DNA from: Fratercula arctica
Lineage: Eukaryota; Chordata; Aves; Charadriiformes; Alcidae
Direction: 5' to 3'
Assembly: GCA_947846985.1 (NCBI GenBank)
Contig: CANTUZ010000001.1
Location: 39,394,727 to 39,458,726 of the forward strand
Length of the DNA stretch: 64,000 bases
The position numbers and the translations under genes were made by a program. This document shows positions 1-11,506 of the stretch, piece by piece (the stretch's first letter is position 1; every line of letters begins with the position of its first letter). Below the pieces are notes generated by a model that saw nothing but the letters and a program-made list of their open reading frames with translations, made no database searches and had not been told where the DNA came from.

Positions 1-2383
1 ATTTTAAAATGCCCTTAAACTGTTCTGACATATTGAATATAATGTAATTATTGACAAAGGTTTCAGATAACAGAATGGAATAAACCTTTTCACAATACAA
101 AACATCCCAGACCAAAACCAACATAATTTTGCTCTATGAATGCATGCTAGGTTTATTGTCTCCATCTGTCTCAATTTAATGGAGCAACACCCTCACAGAA
201 TAAAAATTCAACTAGCACAAATTGGACACAATGAAACTATGAAGACATTTTACTGAAAAAATCCCTTGATTTAAAATCTAGTTTGGTTAAGAAATCAAAT
301 GTCCTCATACCTTTAGAAAGCAAAACATATTACTCCCGTAACTAGATTAACTTGGAAGAATGAAGGGAGAAAGAAAATATGCCCAAATAGAAAAATACTT
401 CATTCAAATTTTCATTTTTTTTTTCCACTTCTTAACATTTCCAAGATGCAACTATTTTCTTACAATAAAATTTTCTTTCACATTTGACTTGTCATATCTT
501 TATTATTTCAACATGATTCTTTGTAATGTATGTAATATTCTTCTGAATATCCAGTTTTCGAAATATAACACTGAAGACACCTTCTTTGCATATGAATTTT
601 GTTTCATCACTTCTGAATTTTGCAATAATTTGATGTGTCCTAACAAATCTGTCACGTAATTTTTCATAAACTTTTATAGTTCTATTTCTTTCTATTTCTT
701 AAATTATTTTTGCTAATTGTGATAATTTAAAATTACTTTTTCCTTAATACTTTTTTACCAGATAATAAAATCTGCATCCTGCATTGCCCTCTTACTCTTT
801 TCAGATTCAGTTTTTCTAGAATCGTTAAAGCATCTTAAAGTAAGTCCTCCCCAAGAAAACCCCAGCAACAAAAAAGAACTGTGGCATAAGCTATTTTATC
901 TTAATATCTGATTTATCAGATCACCGCTATCTGCATTTTACATTGTTCTATAATCTTGCTGTGGCCTGCCATGCTCAATTACAGTCTTTTGTTTTTGCTT
1001 AAAGCACTAACTACACATACTTCACCTAACAATTCTTACTAAGACTATGCTTATTATATGTTGTCAAGTGCAAGGCCTTAAACTGCAAGCTGTTGCTATT
1101 TTGTGTCATATATCTTCCCATGCAGCTTGGTCATGTTTCAGTTCTGTGATAATTTTAGAACACTCAATAACTCAGTAATCAAGTAAGACAATTAGATACT
1201 TCAACTATTAGTTCCCAATGTTCTGAATCGTGAAATACAAATTAACTATTGTCTGTGGCGACTGTAGGAATTGCATAACTAGTTGACCAAACACTAGTCC
1301 AGCTTATCCTTTCTCAGTCCTGCTTTTTCAATCCTTAGCGGTAGTCTTTCTTAATAATAAAAGAGGTACACAAATCACAAGCAGGTCACAAATTGTGTGA
1401 TAGCATCGCATAATGATCTCAGCTGGAGCTTTTATATGATAACAGAATTCCCCAACTAATCCAGGGGTGCCAGGTTAAGTTATTCAGAGAGATCTCCAAC
1501 ATATAGATGAGGCTACAGCAAGGTCGAAACTTGATTTTTACTAAACTGCATTTATCTCCTTGAGATTCCAGAGCTGCATATGAATATTCATATCCTTGAA
1601 GACAGCAGTTGCATTAAAAACCCACAAATCTGTATTAAAGATGTAGACCAAGAAGAGTACATAGTGATTTTTAAAGAGGTAGCAAAGAAGTGATAAAGGA
1701 GTGACAGAAGCAGCAAAACGTGGGGAAAATGAGCAATGAGTGTGGAGATAACTTAAAAATAGTAATGGAGGAATAATCTCTTTTTAAAAAGTAATGTTAA
1801 TTTCTCTGGAAAACAGAAAAAATAAGTTAATAAATCCTAAAATAATGGAACTAGCACTGGAGTTATTTGTTTCTTGCATATCTAATGAGTATTTTTTTTG
1901 CAAGGTTAAAACTGCCTTCAAAATTTCTGAGGTCCGTAAGTATCATGTGAACAAATCAATTCTGAGGGAGTAAATGATACTAATTTCATTATTATGAGTT
2001 GGCCAGATTGTTAAGTAGACCTTTCTGTACCTTTCCCTTACAGAGCTCGCCTCACCCAAGCCCTGCCCCCCGCCGCCCCTCCCCCCCCCGAAAACAAACT
2101 AATACAAATAATATACAGTTATTTTTTATTTAGAATGCAAACTAAGACAACAGAACAAATTCAACATCAGAACAGAGAAGTCATAAAAGAGCTTATAAAC
2201 AAGTTTATCTTTTCCAGTTACACTGGACGTGTGTCTGTGTTTCTGCTCTTCTTAGAAGTTTGTTTCTACACCGCTAAGATCACCTTCTTACTCTTCCTCC
2301 TTTTCAAATTACATTACGCTGCCCTCCAGTATTTTCTGTAACTAAGCATGCTCTTTCTCTGTACCATTGCCTCTTTATTCCAG
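1..2383. other. Unique AT-rich DNA, no gene seen
   Basis: AT-rich sequence without a recognisable repeat family or long coding frame. Short open frames here have no coding character. A C-rich patch near 2058-2091 is low complexity. The last 50 bases form the candidate intron end described with the next feature. Confidence 0.5.
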
Positions 2384-2495
2384 AAAATGCTACTACTACC
2401 ATTGCAGCAGACCACACAAGTGGAAAAGAAACCCTGCTTTCTCCTGCAGTCAGTACCTTTTCAAAGGGAGATAACATGAAGTACCTAAACTTCAA
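2384..2495 (+). CDS. Candidate internal coding exon, gene not recognised
   Basis: A pyrimidine-rich tract ending in CAG (2381-2383) precedes the exon, and a consensus donor GTAAGT (2496-2501) follows it. A plausible branch point (TAACTAAG) lies about 40 nt upstream of the acceptor. Only one of three frames is open through the 112 bp: the first two bases finish a codon, then 36 codons run from NATTTIAADH to MKYLNF, leaving two bases for the next exon. The peptide is rich in Ser and Thr and has an N-glycosylation sequon (NAT), so it could be extracellular, which is inference. I do not recognise the protein. Direct joining to the candidate exons at 51.7 kb or 63.6 kb would hit a stop, so they are not shown to be the same transcript. 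By chance, AT-rich DNA does yield splice-like pairs; this one is the cleanest of the window. Confidence 0.42.
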
Positions 2496-5400
2496 GTAAG
2501 TAGGTACCATCTGTTATGGGTGCTGCTTGGAAATTTTCTATGGAAATTTACTATGGAATTTTTTTCAACTTCGTATTCATTTATATGGAAGTGAAAATAT
2601 GACCATCATTTGCAAATGTGGTTTTAGATAACCTATGACAGTACAAAAGTGGTCAACTCTCTAAATTTATTGAGAAAATATACACCACTTTTTATATTAA
2701 ACCTAATCCAGCAAGATCCCAACATTTGTATCTCTGGAAACTACCAAGAGTTGCATATTTATTGATAATATACATATTTTCTGTAACATTCCTGAAGACT
2801 ATAGTGCTGCTATAAAGATATTGAATTTCTGTGAGACTGTGGAAGTAGATACTGGGAGTGGAAGGAGACTGCAATAAGAATATTGGTGAGTTACAAATTA
2901 TGCCCAAATTATGCCAAAGGACCATCTCTAGCTGACAAAATATATTTAACTGACCTTAGTGAGAGCTGGCTGATAGCTGCAGTTTTATGCAAACATGGAC
3001 AATTTATCTGACTCTGTGTGAGTCATCTTGACATTCAGGGCCAACGAAGACTAGGGATAACAAATAGCACCTAGACCCACTAAATAACATCAATCTCACA
3101 TTACTCCTTATCGGATACATCTTGTTCTCCTTTTACCTCTTATGACGTTGTATGCTTTAAGAGCTGGTTGGAGGGAAGAGGAGCGATACATCATTCTTTT
3201 CTGAAGTTAATAAAATTGCAACGTTCTATTTAATATATTTCTATCTCTTTCAACTCAAAGCTGCTTTTTTTTTTTCTGAGCTTTTGTTCTTGGTGGATTC
3301 AACTCACGCTTCCTGTATTGAATAAGATGATACACTACAGAAAATATATATAAAATGAAACAAGTACACTGTTTCAGGTTTCAGTTTTGTTGGTTTGTTT
3401 TTTTTTTTTGAAGGACTTCTGCTACTCCTGAAAAGATCACTGCCTTATTAAACTAGCAGGCTTTTCAACAGAATAAGTAGCAAAGTTCATTTAATAAATG
3501 ATGTGTTGACACTGGTGATACAGTTTCATTAAATTTTAAACAACACTTTATTATTTTTTTATAAAAAAAAAAATCCACTTTTGGCCTCCTACTTGTTCTT
3601 TAAAAAATTTAGATGTTAATTATACCACATGCGGAAAAAGCTCAAAGACTTTATGTTACCAAATCTTGGAGGAAACCCATTTCAGTCTAAAGCACCATCA
3701 AGGGAACTGAAACAAGTGTGTGTCAGGATGTTTAATATTATAGCCTAGGGGGACATAACACTTGCTATATGTGGGAAGTAAACAGCAGGGATTTTCACTA
3801 AAAAATGAGACAGAGAAAAAACTTGTGATCACAAAACAGAAAACCGTATTGCTGATCAGATACAAGAGCTTTTCCGCAAACTCAAGCTGTTTTCCAACTA
3901 AAATCTCATATTAATTTTTGTGCAACTGTTTTTTGCTGCATAGGTTGTAAGAACTGAGAAAAACAAAATTTGTTTTTCTTTGCCCAGAGAGTCTCTTTGT
4001 GGCAAAACTCTTGCCATGTTTTTCACTTTAACTGAAACACCAGACTATGATTAGCTGATTCATACTCTATTATATTACTTAAATTAACATAGCAGAACAT
4101 GGAAACCTTCAAAAATCCAACCCCTCTTCACACATTTGAATTGAAAGTACAATATTATTTGGAAGGTATTCTCATGATTCCTAAATTAACAAACCAGATT
4201 TTTTTCATATGCAATTTCTGGGCATTGTTAAATTACATTTTTGTCTATTCATTACTTTTTGATTTAATTTCAAAATTATATTCTGAGTCAACCCACTGAA
4301 GGAATGTTATCCTCCCATGCAAGACTTACATTGTAATAAATTGAATGTTCCAGAAGAAAATTTTCTAAAAAATAATTTCACACATGCATTTGCATTCATT
4401 CTTTCAGACAGTAATTAGGCCTTTTTTATTCAACAAAAGTTGACTTGACAATAAGAATAATGAGGTATGTTGGTATGCTCTTTTAATGAGTATGAAAATA
4501 TGAATTCATACGTAAAACTTTTCAGGTGAAACAAAACTGTAATTTAGATTTGTGTGACAAATTGGTGAAAATGGTATAAAATGACAATCCAAGGCAGATT
4601 AATATTCCTGATGTCAGATATTAACTTGCTATCAAGAAATAAATCTGTGCTTTTTTAAAATACAACTTCATAAATGTCTTCAGGAATTCCATTTCACCAT
4701 GTTTTAAACAGTGTCAGCAGGGAAAAACTCAGGTCTTATGACAGAATAGATCCAATAGCCTTCCTCAAGATACTCTTGTTCTCATTTCAGCCTAAGTGAA
4801 TTAGATGCAAATGGCTTCGGTGATATGAAGCCTAGTAGCCAGTCATGGAAGCTAATAGTAATGTTCTTAATTAGTAGAGTTCTTATTTAACCACACTTTT
4901 TCAGACCCTTGGAATTATCAAACTTCATTGTAGTCAAGAGGCAGTAGGGTGAAAGAAGGACTTTAACTATCTATGGTTTGCTCAGATTTCTGAGTTGACT
5001 TGATTACTTGGAAGTGATAGTTAGTAGTGAAAAGGAATTTTTCACCAAATTCATTGAGATTTGAAGGAGGTCTCATTATTCAAATCCTTTTTGGTTAATA
5101 ATGAAAAAAAAATTAGGTCTGAGTCTTTTGTTTTACTTTTTCAGTTATATTCATAGCTAAGGAAGTACACAGGGAAAATTACTGGAATGGAAATGTAGCC
5201 TGGACTATCCTCTGTATTCTTGAGGAAGAGAGAATTTAGCATATTGCTGTTGGGTACATCTAAGTCAGTACTCAGTTGGTAGGTTTAATGAATTATATTT
5301 TTAAACTTTGAATTTTGTCAGCTACTCTGGATTCCTTGGCAGGAGTTTAGAATATTGTTGTGGTAGTTCCTCACTTGCAGGTAAAGTCCCTTTCTGAATC

Positions 5401-6769
5401 TAGCCTGTCTGCAATGGACATGACAATGGTATATACCTAATTACATACAGGAAGAAATACAAAAGTATGTCTTTAATGTCAAACATGTTCATTATGCCCA
5501 CTAAATACTGAGGAGAAAATTTTGATTCCAGTAAGGGCTACCTTCCAGTATGGGCGACAAGAAAACCCTCATAAATCAAGTCAACATAAACAAAAAAATA
5601 CATAAATAAAGGCAAATTCCATCTTTGTATTTGCGAAGACTTGAAGTTGCAATTCAATATTTAAATTAACAAAACTGGTTGCAGCAGCAGCTGGCACTAG
5701 AAAATTGCTAAATCCTCTGACATTTATTCCGTTCTAATAATTAGAGTGAGAGATTATGTTGTGTCTTGGAGTAGCAGAAGAGCCCTGCTCATAGTAGAAA
5801 CATTTGAGTGTTTTTTTTCCCATCAATGATTCACTGAAGATCACTTTTTTTTTCTTTATTTTCCTTGTGAAAAAAATTCGCCTTCCTTTAAAATGATTCA
5901 TTTTCATGGCTTTGATTCATTCTCCTTGTTTACACTTTGTCTTTCTGGTGATCAGTTGTTCTTACTTTGTCTTTAAAAGGAGTAGTATAGGAAACTATCT
6001 CAGGGTATAGATTCTCCATTCTGTTATAACTGCTTTGATAGCACAAAGTATCTGCAAATGATGCTAAATAGGACAATGTGGATGAGTGTCTGACTGCACT
6101 GAATTGCTTAATTCAGTATAGACACCACAGAATGCTACCAGAATAAATCCAGGATCATTAGTCCATTTGCTCTATAGTGATAACTGCCTGAATGAACATT
6201 TCAGGCAAGGAACTGGATGTGCCTGCAATCTGAATTAAATAAGCTCCACAGTCTCCAGAATTCAAGGCAGTACAAGTTAGTATAGTTTAAAACTGAGATT
6301 TTGTTTGTGTGTGAAGACTGGAAATAAAATTTGAGAGTTTTTAGCTTGTTTTTGTTCTCCTAGTGACTATACTGACATACCCTTTTCCATATTACTTCAA
6401 TACCTGCAGAGATATGCCGAATCAGAATAGGAATCAAACAAGGGAGGAAAGGCTGCGTATGCTAATTGACAAAAATAGAAAGTGAACAAGCTAAGGACAT
6501 ACACCTTTATCAGAAAAAATAAAACCTTATAAAGTGTCTCTGTGTGTGTGTATATACACATTCTGTATATTATATATACATGTATAATGCTCCTTTTTCA
6601 TATAACTGAATTGAAAAACAACCATGTAGCTCCTGTAATGTATTGTGGAATATCTGACCTCCTAAATGGGTTCAAGTGTAACTTACTGTTTCCCATCACA
6701 AGGTCACTGCTGTATTTAAGAACCTTGAGAAAAAAAAGATAATTGATTGAGCTGATCTATGTGCCTTGC
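2496..6769. other. Unique AT-rich DNA, no gene seen
   Basis: No repeat family or supported coding exon recognised. It contains short homopolymer runs of A and T and a short TG/TA alternating patch near 6540-6585. Part of it (about 5650-5760) is dense in ATTA-type motifs but this alone shows nothing. Confidence 0.5.
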
Positions 6770-7110
6770 TCATCTCACTAGGCCTATTTCTCCGCTGCCC
6801 TGGGTTAATCATCAAGTCCACAGCATGCTGATGTCCTCCATTACATCATAATTAGAATACAGCAGGCAGAGATGGGGAAAGCTGGTGAAATTATTCATAT
6901 TTTCTTCTGAGGAGCCAGATGTTGCCCGATAGATTTCATTTAATTCTATGACAGCTGCAATTACACTTTCCGTGTGCAGAGAGCTGATAGCAACATCGAT
7001 AAAGGTGTAAGGAAAGTGAAGTGAGGCATGCTTCTTAGCTAGTTAATTATGATTATTCATTATTGTGGATCATCTCATCTTATTTGACAATAATAGTAGA
7101 TTGGGGAAGG
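6770..7110. other. Possible conserved non-coding element
   Basis: A block of higher complexity than its surroundings, with several homeodomain-type cores (TAATTA, ATTA, TTAATT) and an E-box-like CAGCTG (CAGCTGCAATTAC near 6952). No frame is open across it. This texture is typical of developmental enhancers conserved among vertebrates, but the call is impression only; an alignment to other birds or mammals is needed. Confidence 0.2.
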
Positions 7111-9404
7111 ATTTAACATATGCAAATAGAAACTAGTTAGAATAAAATTTCGCAAAAGTTAGATTATGTTCTCTAATGTAACAGCTTTGCAGCATGTTGC
7201 TTATAGGTAGTTAACAAGTTTGATTTTTCTTAGGAAAGAGTTTCCTATTTGTTGAGATATCTAGGAGATGATATATACAGAATGTCTGCATGGTACAGCT
7301 GAAGCTGAGACACCATTTCTGTTCAAAGTTTATACATTTAAAATTGATACTGACTGTGACGAATATCAAGATTTCTAGAGGAAGATTGCAGTTTCTAAAA
7401 TGCATTTGCCTTTTGCATAAACTAAGTCAATATTTAACTTTGAGGGATAATAAAATAACAAATATACGAATATGTGGAATGAGTGAAACAAATTCTACTT
7501 GTGAAGGTGGGGTAGCAGGCAAAAATAATCTGTCTTGCATTTGAATCCAATTTATCATTATTTTGAAATATGTATTTTTAAATATATCTTGATATTTTAA
7601 TATCAGGAAATGGTTCCCATAATATTCATATGTTGCAAAAAGTTTTTACTTTGCACTTCCAGACTAAAATAATAGCATTAAAATAAAAAAACAAATGTCC
7701 GGCATAATATTCTTGTCCTATAAAAATTAGTACATTTTATTAAATGTATAATTCAGAGTATTTGGACATATGAGCAATTGTATTGAATTGTTTTACATTT
7801 TATCATTCCTGCCTTAGAAACTAATAGGTATATATAAAAATATATATATATTCATACACATGTGTACGTCTAGGAAATGTGATGGCACAAATATTCATGC
7901 AAGTGAAAAGCAAAATATTTGTGAAATATTTTCTCCCTAAAATTATTAAAAGTTACTGAAAGTTTTGATTGCTCACATTGCATGCTAAAAAGTATGTTTG
8001 TGTTTGTCTGTATTAATCAGATTAAGAATATTCTTGAGTTCAAACAGTCTCAAAGCATAGTGTTCCTTTTGTTCTGACTGCACTCTCTCTCTGCAATGAA
8101 TTCAACAGATTTTTTTTTTTTTTTTTTTTAAAAAGGAAAACCTCATTCATATAAATGACAGAAATAGACAAAAAAGTAGGTGGCTTTTTTTGAAAACTTG
8201 GGGGGGTGGCATATTTTTTGTTGTTGTCATCACTGTTTTTTGCCTCATCATTTGTTAAAGAAGAACCCTATGCTGACTAGCTCAGGTACAATTGTCTCAT
8301 TTAGTGAGATGACTCCTTGCTCAATTTATTTACCATAACACTTCAGTAAACAAAGATCAGTATCTGAAAGAAAGAAAAAAAAACTATGAAATAGAATTTT
8401 CATCCAAGAATATTTTTCCAGAGTTCTGTTGCCTCACTTTTTCTTAACTAAGGTTTCTGCCTGGGTATACGCTCTATTCATGTGTAGATAAATAAAGCTA
8501 TGACCTCATCTTTCATATCATTCTGTTCATTCTTTTCTTGGGTCACGGTGTTATCTGCCACCACCTGACCACCTGTGAGTCCTTATTAATAAATTAGCTT
8601 TGCAACATTATCTAGTGGCCTTGGTAAAATAAAACGCACCATACTTAAGTCCCAGAGGCAGTGTAGGCAGTATAGAAATATATAACAGAAATATATTTTA
8701 TAACATAGTGCTAAAATTAATGACTGTGGGTATTTGCTGAGCATGCACAGTGTACTGCATAAAATCAATAAGACAATTCTGCTGAACAAACAGAATCTTT
8801 TGTCATCAATAGAAAACTTCATCAATCCATTTAGATACATGTATGTCTATGTAAAATAGCTGTTGATTATTTGTTGTGGAAGATATTAAATATGTGATTC
8901 ATATTTTTTATTTCCACCATAAACACAAGTGTACAAATCCGTTTCATAAAAGTATAGTTAGGTTATGATATAAATTCTGACATAATTCACAGGGAAAGTC
9001 CAAAGAAACTTGGTAGCTAATCAAAAGTTTCTCTTGAAGAATGAGGTCAGTAATCTTCATGAAGATAAAACTTCATTTAGCAATTGGTATTATCCCAATG
9101 AAGACAGATAAACTTGAGAGATACTGTAGTTACTATCCACAGAGGCAAATATCTGACAATAGAAAAAAAATGTTTGATCACTTTTCAATTACCTTACATG
9201 TGTGACGTGTCATGTTAAGCAAAACAGCGACAGACAGAAGACCTTTAATTATGTGATCAATGTGTGCAGATAGTTCCTTATTGTGTTCCAAAGGTGTTGT
9301 TTTAGTCATTAGCAATCCATTCAAGTGTAGATTTTTTTTTTTTTTTTCCCATCATCACTAGCATTTTGTATACTGTTATTTCAAATACTTCTGTGTTTTA
9401 TCTG
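7111..9404. other. Unique AT-rich DNA with poly(T) run
   Basis: No gene recognised. It includes a 20-nt T run at 8110-8129, an AT-alternating patch near 7830-7850 and a T run near 9332-9348. Short open frames on both strands lack splice signals and coding character. Confidence 0.5.
8110..8129. repeat. Poly(T) run, 20 nt
   Basis: Uninterrupted T20 directly followed by an A/G-rich patch. No retrotransposon body or target duplication was recognised beside it. Confidence 0.9.
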
Positions 9405-9746
9405 TTTTGGGAGGTGTGTCTAGAGCACTTGCTGGTGAAGATCGAGGTAAAAAAGTCATTGAGTACCTCAGCCTCCTCCATATCCCAGGTAACCAGGTCT
9501 CCTATTTCCTTATGCAGAAGGTTCACATTTTCCCTAGTCTCCTTTAATCACTGTTATACCTGTAGAAGCTTTTCTTGTTGTCCCTGGCCAGATCTAGCTC
9601 TATCTGAACTTTAACTTTTCTAACCTGATCCCTGGCTGCTCACAAAATTTCTCTGTATTCCTCCCAGGCTACCTGTCCTTGCTTTCACCCTCTGTAGGTT
9701 TCCTTTTTCTTTTTAAGTTTCTCCAGGAGCAACTTGTTCATCCATG

Positions 9747-9751
9747 CAGTC
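9747..9751. repeat. Left copy of 5-bp target duplication (CAGTC)
   Basis: CAGTC lies directly before the LTR at 9752 and is repeated directly after it. The empty site in the related CR1 at 61.45 kb reads CAGGC at the same place, so the duplication arose when the LTR element inserted. Confidence 0.75.
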
Positions 9752-10240
9752 TGTCGCGGGGGGAGTAATTAACTTCGCTCATAAGAGAGAATTAGTGAAA
9801 TATTTATTAATATAAAAGAGTGATTTAACAAAGTTAGTAGTGTATGTGACAGTGGTTTCCGAGATTCAGTGGAAACGTACACTTGTTATTTACTGCACAG
9901 AGGACAGGGACTCCCTCCTGTTGAGTCATGAGGTTCAGAAAGGACCCCCTTGCGGCAAGGAATCTCTCAGCCTCAAGGAGTAGAACCTTAAGCGAGTGTC
10001 CCCACTCAAGGAGAGATCCTGGCGTGCAGGCTGCTGCTGTGCAGGAGAGCTCAAAGGGCTCTTGGGCTGTCCACTGTTCATCTAGGTCTCCACTCCAGAC
10101 AGTGTTTTGACTGCGTTGCCAGACATCCCCCAAAGTCCAGGTGCAACTCATCACAACTCCCACAGATGGTTATGGATTGAGCAGGAGCCGGGGGCGGGGC
10201 AGGGGCAGGAAGGGGAAAAAGGGGAGAGCACACTGCCACA
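9752..10240 (-). mobile_element. Solo LTR of an avian endogenous retrovirus
   Basis: A 489-bp insertion starts TGTCGCGG and ends GCCACA on the plus strand, the TG...CA ends expected of an LTR, and is flanked by 5-bp direct repeats. Read on the minus strand it begins TGTGGC, carries a GC-rich U3 with a GGGGCGGG-type box near its start, and near its end has AATAAA (about 9800-9805) roughly 50 nt before the terminal CGACA. This places the promoter side at 10240 and the polyA side at 9752. No internal retroviral gene remains, so it is a solo LTR left by recombination. A 5-bp duplication fits ERVL-type or some ERV1-type elements; the family is not proven. Confidence 0.8.
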
Positions 10241-10245
10241 CAGTC
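10241..10245. repeat. Right copy of 5-bp target duplication (CAGTC)
   Basis: Exact repeat of 9747-9751 on the far side of the LTR; the CR1 sequence resumes immediately (CTCCTGGC). Confidence 0.75.
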
Positions 10246-10668
10246 CTCCTGGCGTTTTTTCCTGACTTCTTGGTTGGGACGCATTGCTCCTGAGCTCGGA
10301 GGTGATCCTTGAATATTAAGCAGTTTTCTTGGGCCCCTCTTCCTTCCAGGGCTTTATCACAATGTACTCTACCAAGCAGATCTCCTGAAGTCCAGGGTAG
10401 TGAGCTTGATGTGATCCCTCCTTGCTGCCCTACAGTCTTGAACTCTACCATCTCATGGTCATTGCAGCCAAGGCTGCTCTTGAACTTTGCATTTCCCACC
10501 AGCCCCTCCTTGTTGGTGAGAACAAGGTCCAGCATAGCACCTCTCCTCATTGGCTCTTCTGACACTTGAAGAAGGAAGTTGTTAATGCATTCCAGGGACC
10601 TCCTGGCTTGGTTATGCCCTGCTGTGTTGTCCCTCCAACAGATATTGAAGTGGTTGAAGTCACAATCT

Positions 10669-11339
10669 TGGGATGCTTAGCAGAAGATAGCAAACCTCAA
10701 AGTTTCTAACATTTCACTCCGTATTCAGAAAAGCAGTTTTATTTCATGTTTGTTTTTGCTTTCATCACTTTGTAATTCCAGCCCATCTATTATCTAGTAT
10801 TAATACTATGAGGAAAATTTGACAAAAAATTCATATGCCTTATTAAAATGGAAATGCAAATGAGGAATGAGTAAAACAGAAAGAAAAGGAAAGTCTAACA
10901 TTAAAACAACCCTTCCAAAAAAGGCTCTTACTTATTATATACTGATATTTACACTGTTTTAAATAATCATCCAACATGTGAAATGTTGAATATTAGGAAA
11001 CTGGAGTGTTATGAAGCAAAGCTCAGCAATGATTTATTGTCTTTCAGCTGCCACATTACTTCTTGAGTTTCTTTTTCCTTCACTGCCTATCCTAAACATC
11101 CACCATATCACAGAAGCACAGAATGGAGGAGGCTGGAAAAAGAAAAGAGGAGAAGAGAGGAAATGGGAGGGGAGCAGAGTGGGAATTAACCAATGCTTCT
11201 AGTTCACCCTGCTTTTTTGTTATACAAGCATTTCAGATACTCTCCTGACCCCTCCATGCTCCCAGGAACAGTGTAAATGTTCCCAGTAGCATTACCACCC
11301 TCAGGCAATTCCATGTCAACACTTAGCTTACCTTCTTCA
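10669..11339. other. Unique AT-rich DNA with a tiny CR1-like scrap
   Basis: Mostly unique sequence without a gene. Near 11107-11140 a short stretch (ATCACAGAAGCACAGAATGG and onwards) looks like a worn CR1 3' end, but it is too short to assign firmly. Confidence 0.4.
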
Positions 11340-11505
11340 ATCCTGTTGGTATCCTCTTCCCCCATCGATTGTAGTTTAAAGCTCTCTCAATCAGTCCCGC
11401 CAACTTACATCAAAGATGCATTTTCCCCAAAGGGACAGGTGGATCCCATGAGGCTTCAGCATACCTTGTGCCTTGAAGTCTCTTCCATGTCAAAAATCCA
11501 AGGTT
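11340..11505 (-). mobile_element. CR1 ORF1 (esterase-like) C-terminal fragment
   Basis: On the minus strand it gives a degenerate form of the SGNH-esterase C-terminus seen in the CR1 at 62.5 kb: a PHGIHLS motif in place of DGVHLS, then GKCIF and a RALN-like tail. In a full element ORF1 lies upstream of ORF2, so this piece cannot be the 5' part of the neighbouring copy (11507-14035), which has its 3' end here. It may instead belong with the 9405-10668 fragment, whose spacing from it (about 0.7 kb) resembles that in the 62-kb copy. Confidence 0.55.
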
Positions 11506-11506
11506 T

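Larger units (their letters stand above)
9405..10668 (-). mobile_element. CR1 fragment (endonuclease end to start of RT), split by an LTR
   Basis: This stretch matches, base for base with moderate divergence, the minus-strand CR1 at about 61.1-61.86 kb: shared landmarks include GTGTGTCTAGAGCACTTG, TGAGCTCGGAGGTGATCC and CTCCAACAGATATTG. It covers the C-terminal endonuclease and linker region of ORF2. The 3' end of the element is missing at 9405, unlike the usual 5' truncation, so it is a deleted fragment. Between 9752 and 10240 a solo LTR interrupts it. Minus-strand reading frames such as 10170-10565 show the ORF2 peptide (LVLTNKEGL, HEMVEFK), with stops and shifts, so it is non-functional. 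Confidence 0.85.

Noticed and set aside
805..839. Exon-like 35-bp segment (CTTTTCAG ... GTAAGT)
   Set aside because: Splice sites look good, but the segment is very short, its one open frame (SVFLESLKHLK) is uninformative and does not phase with the 2384 exon.
9834..10163. 109-codon minus-strand open frame
   Set aside because: It lies wholly inside the solo LTR and is a chance frame in LTR sequence.
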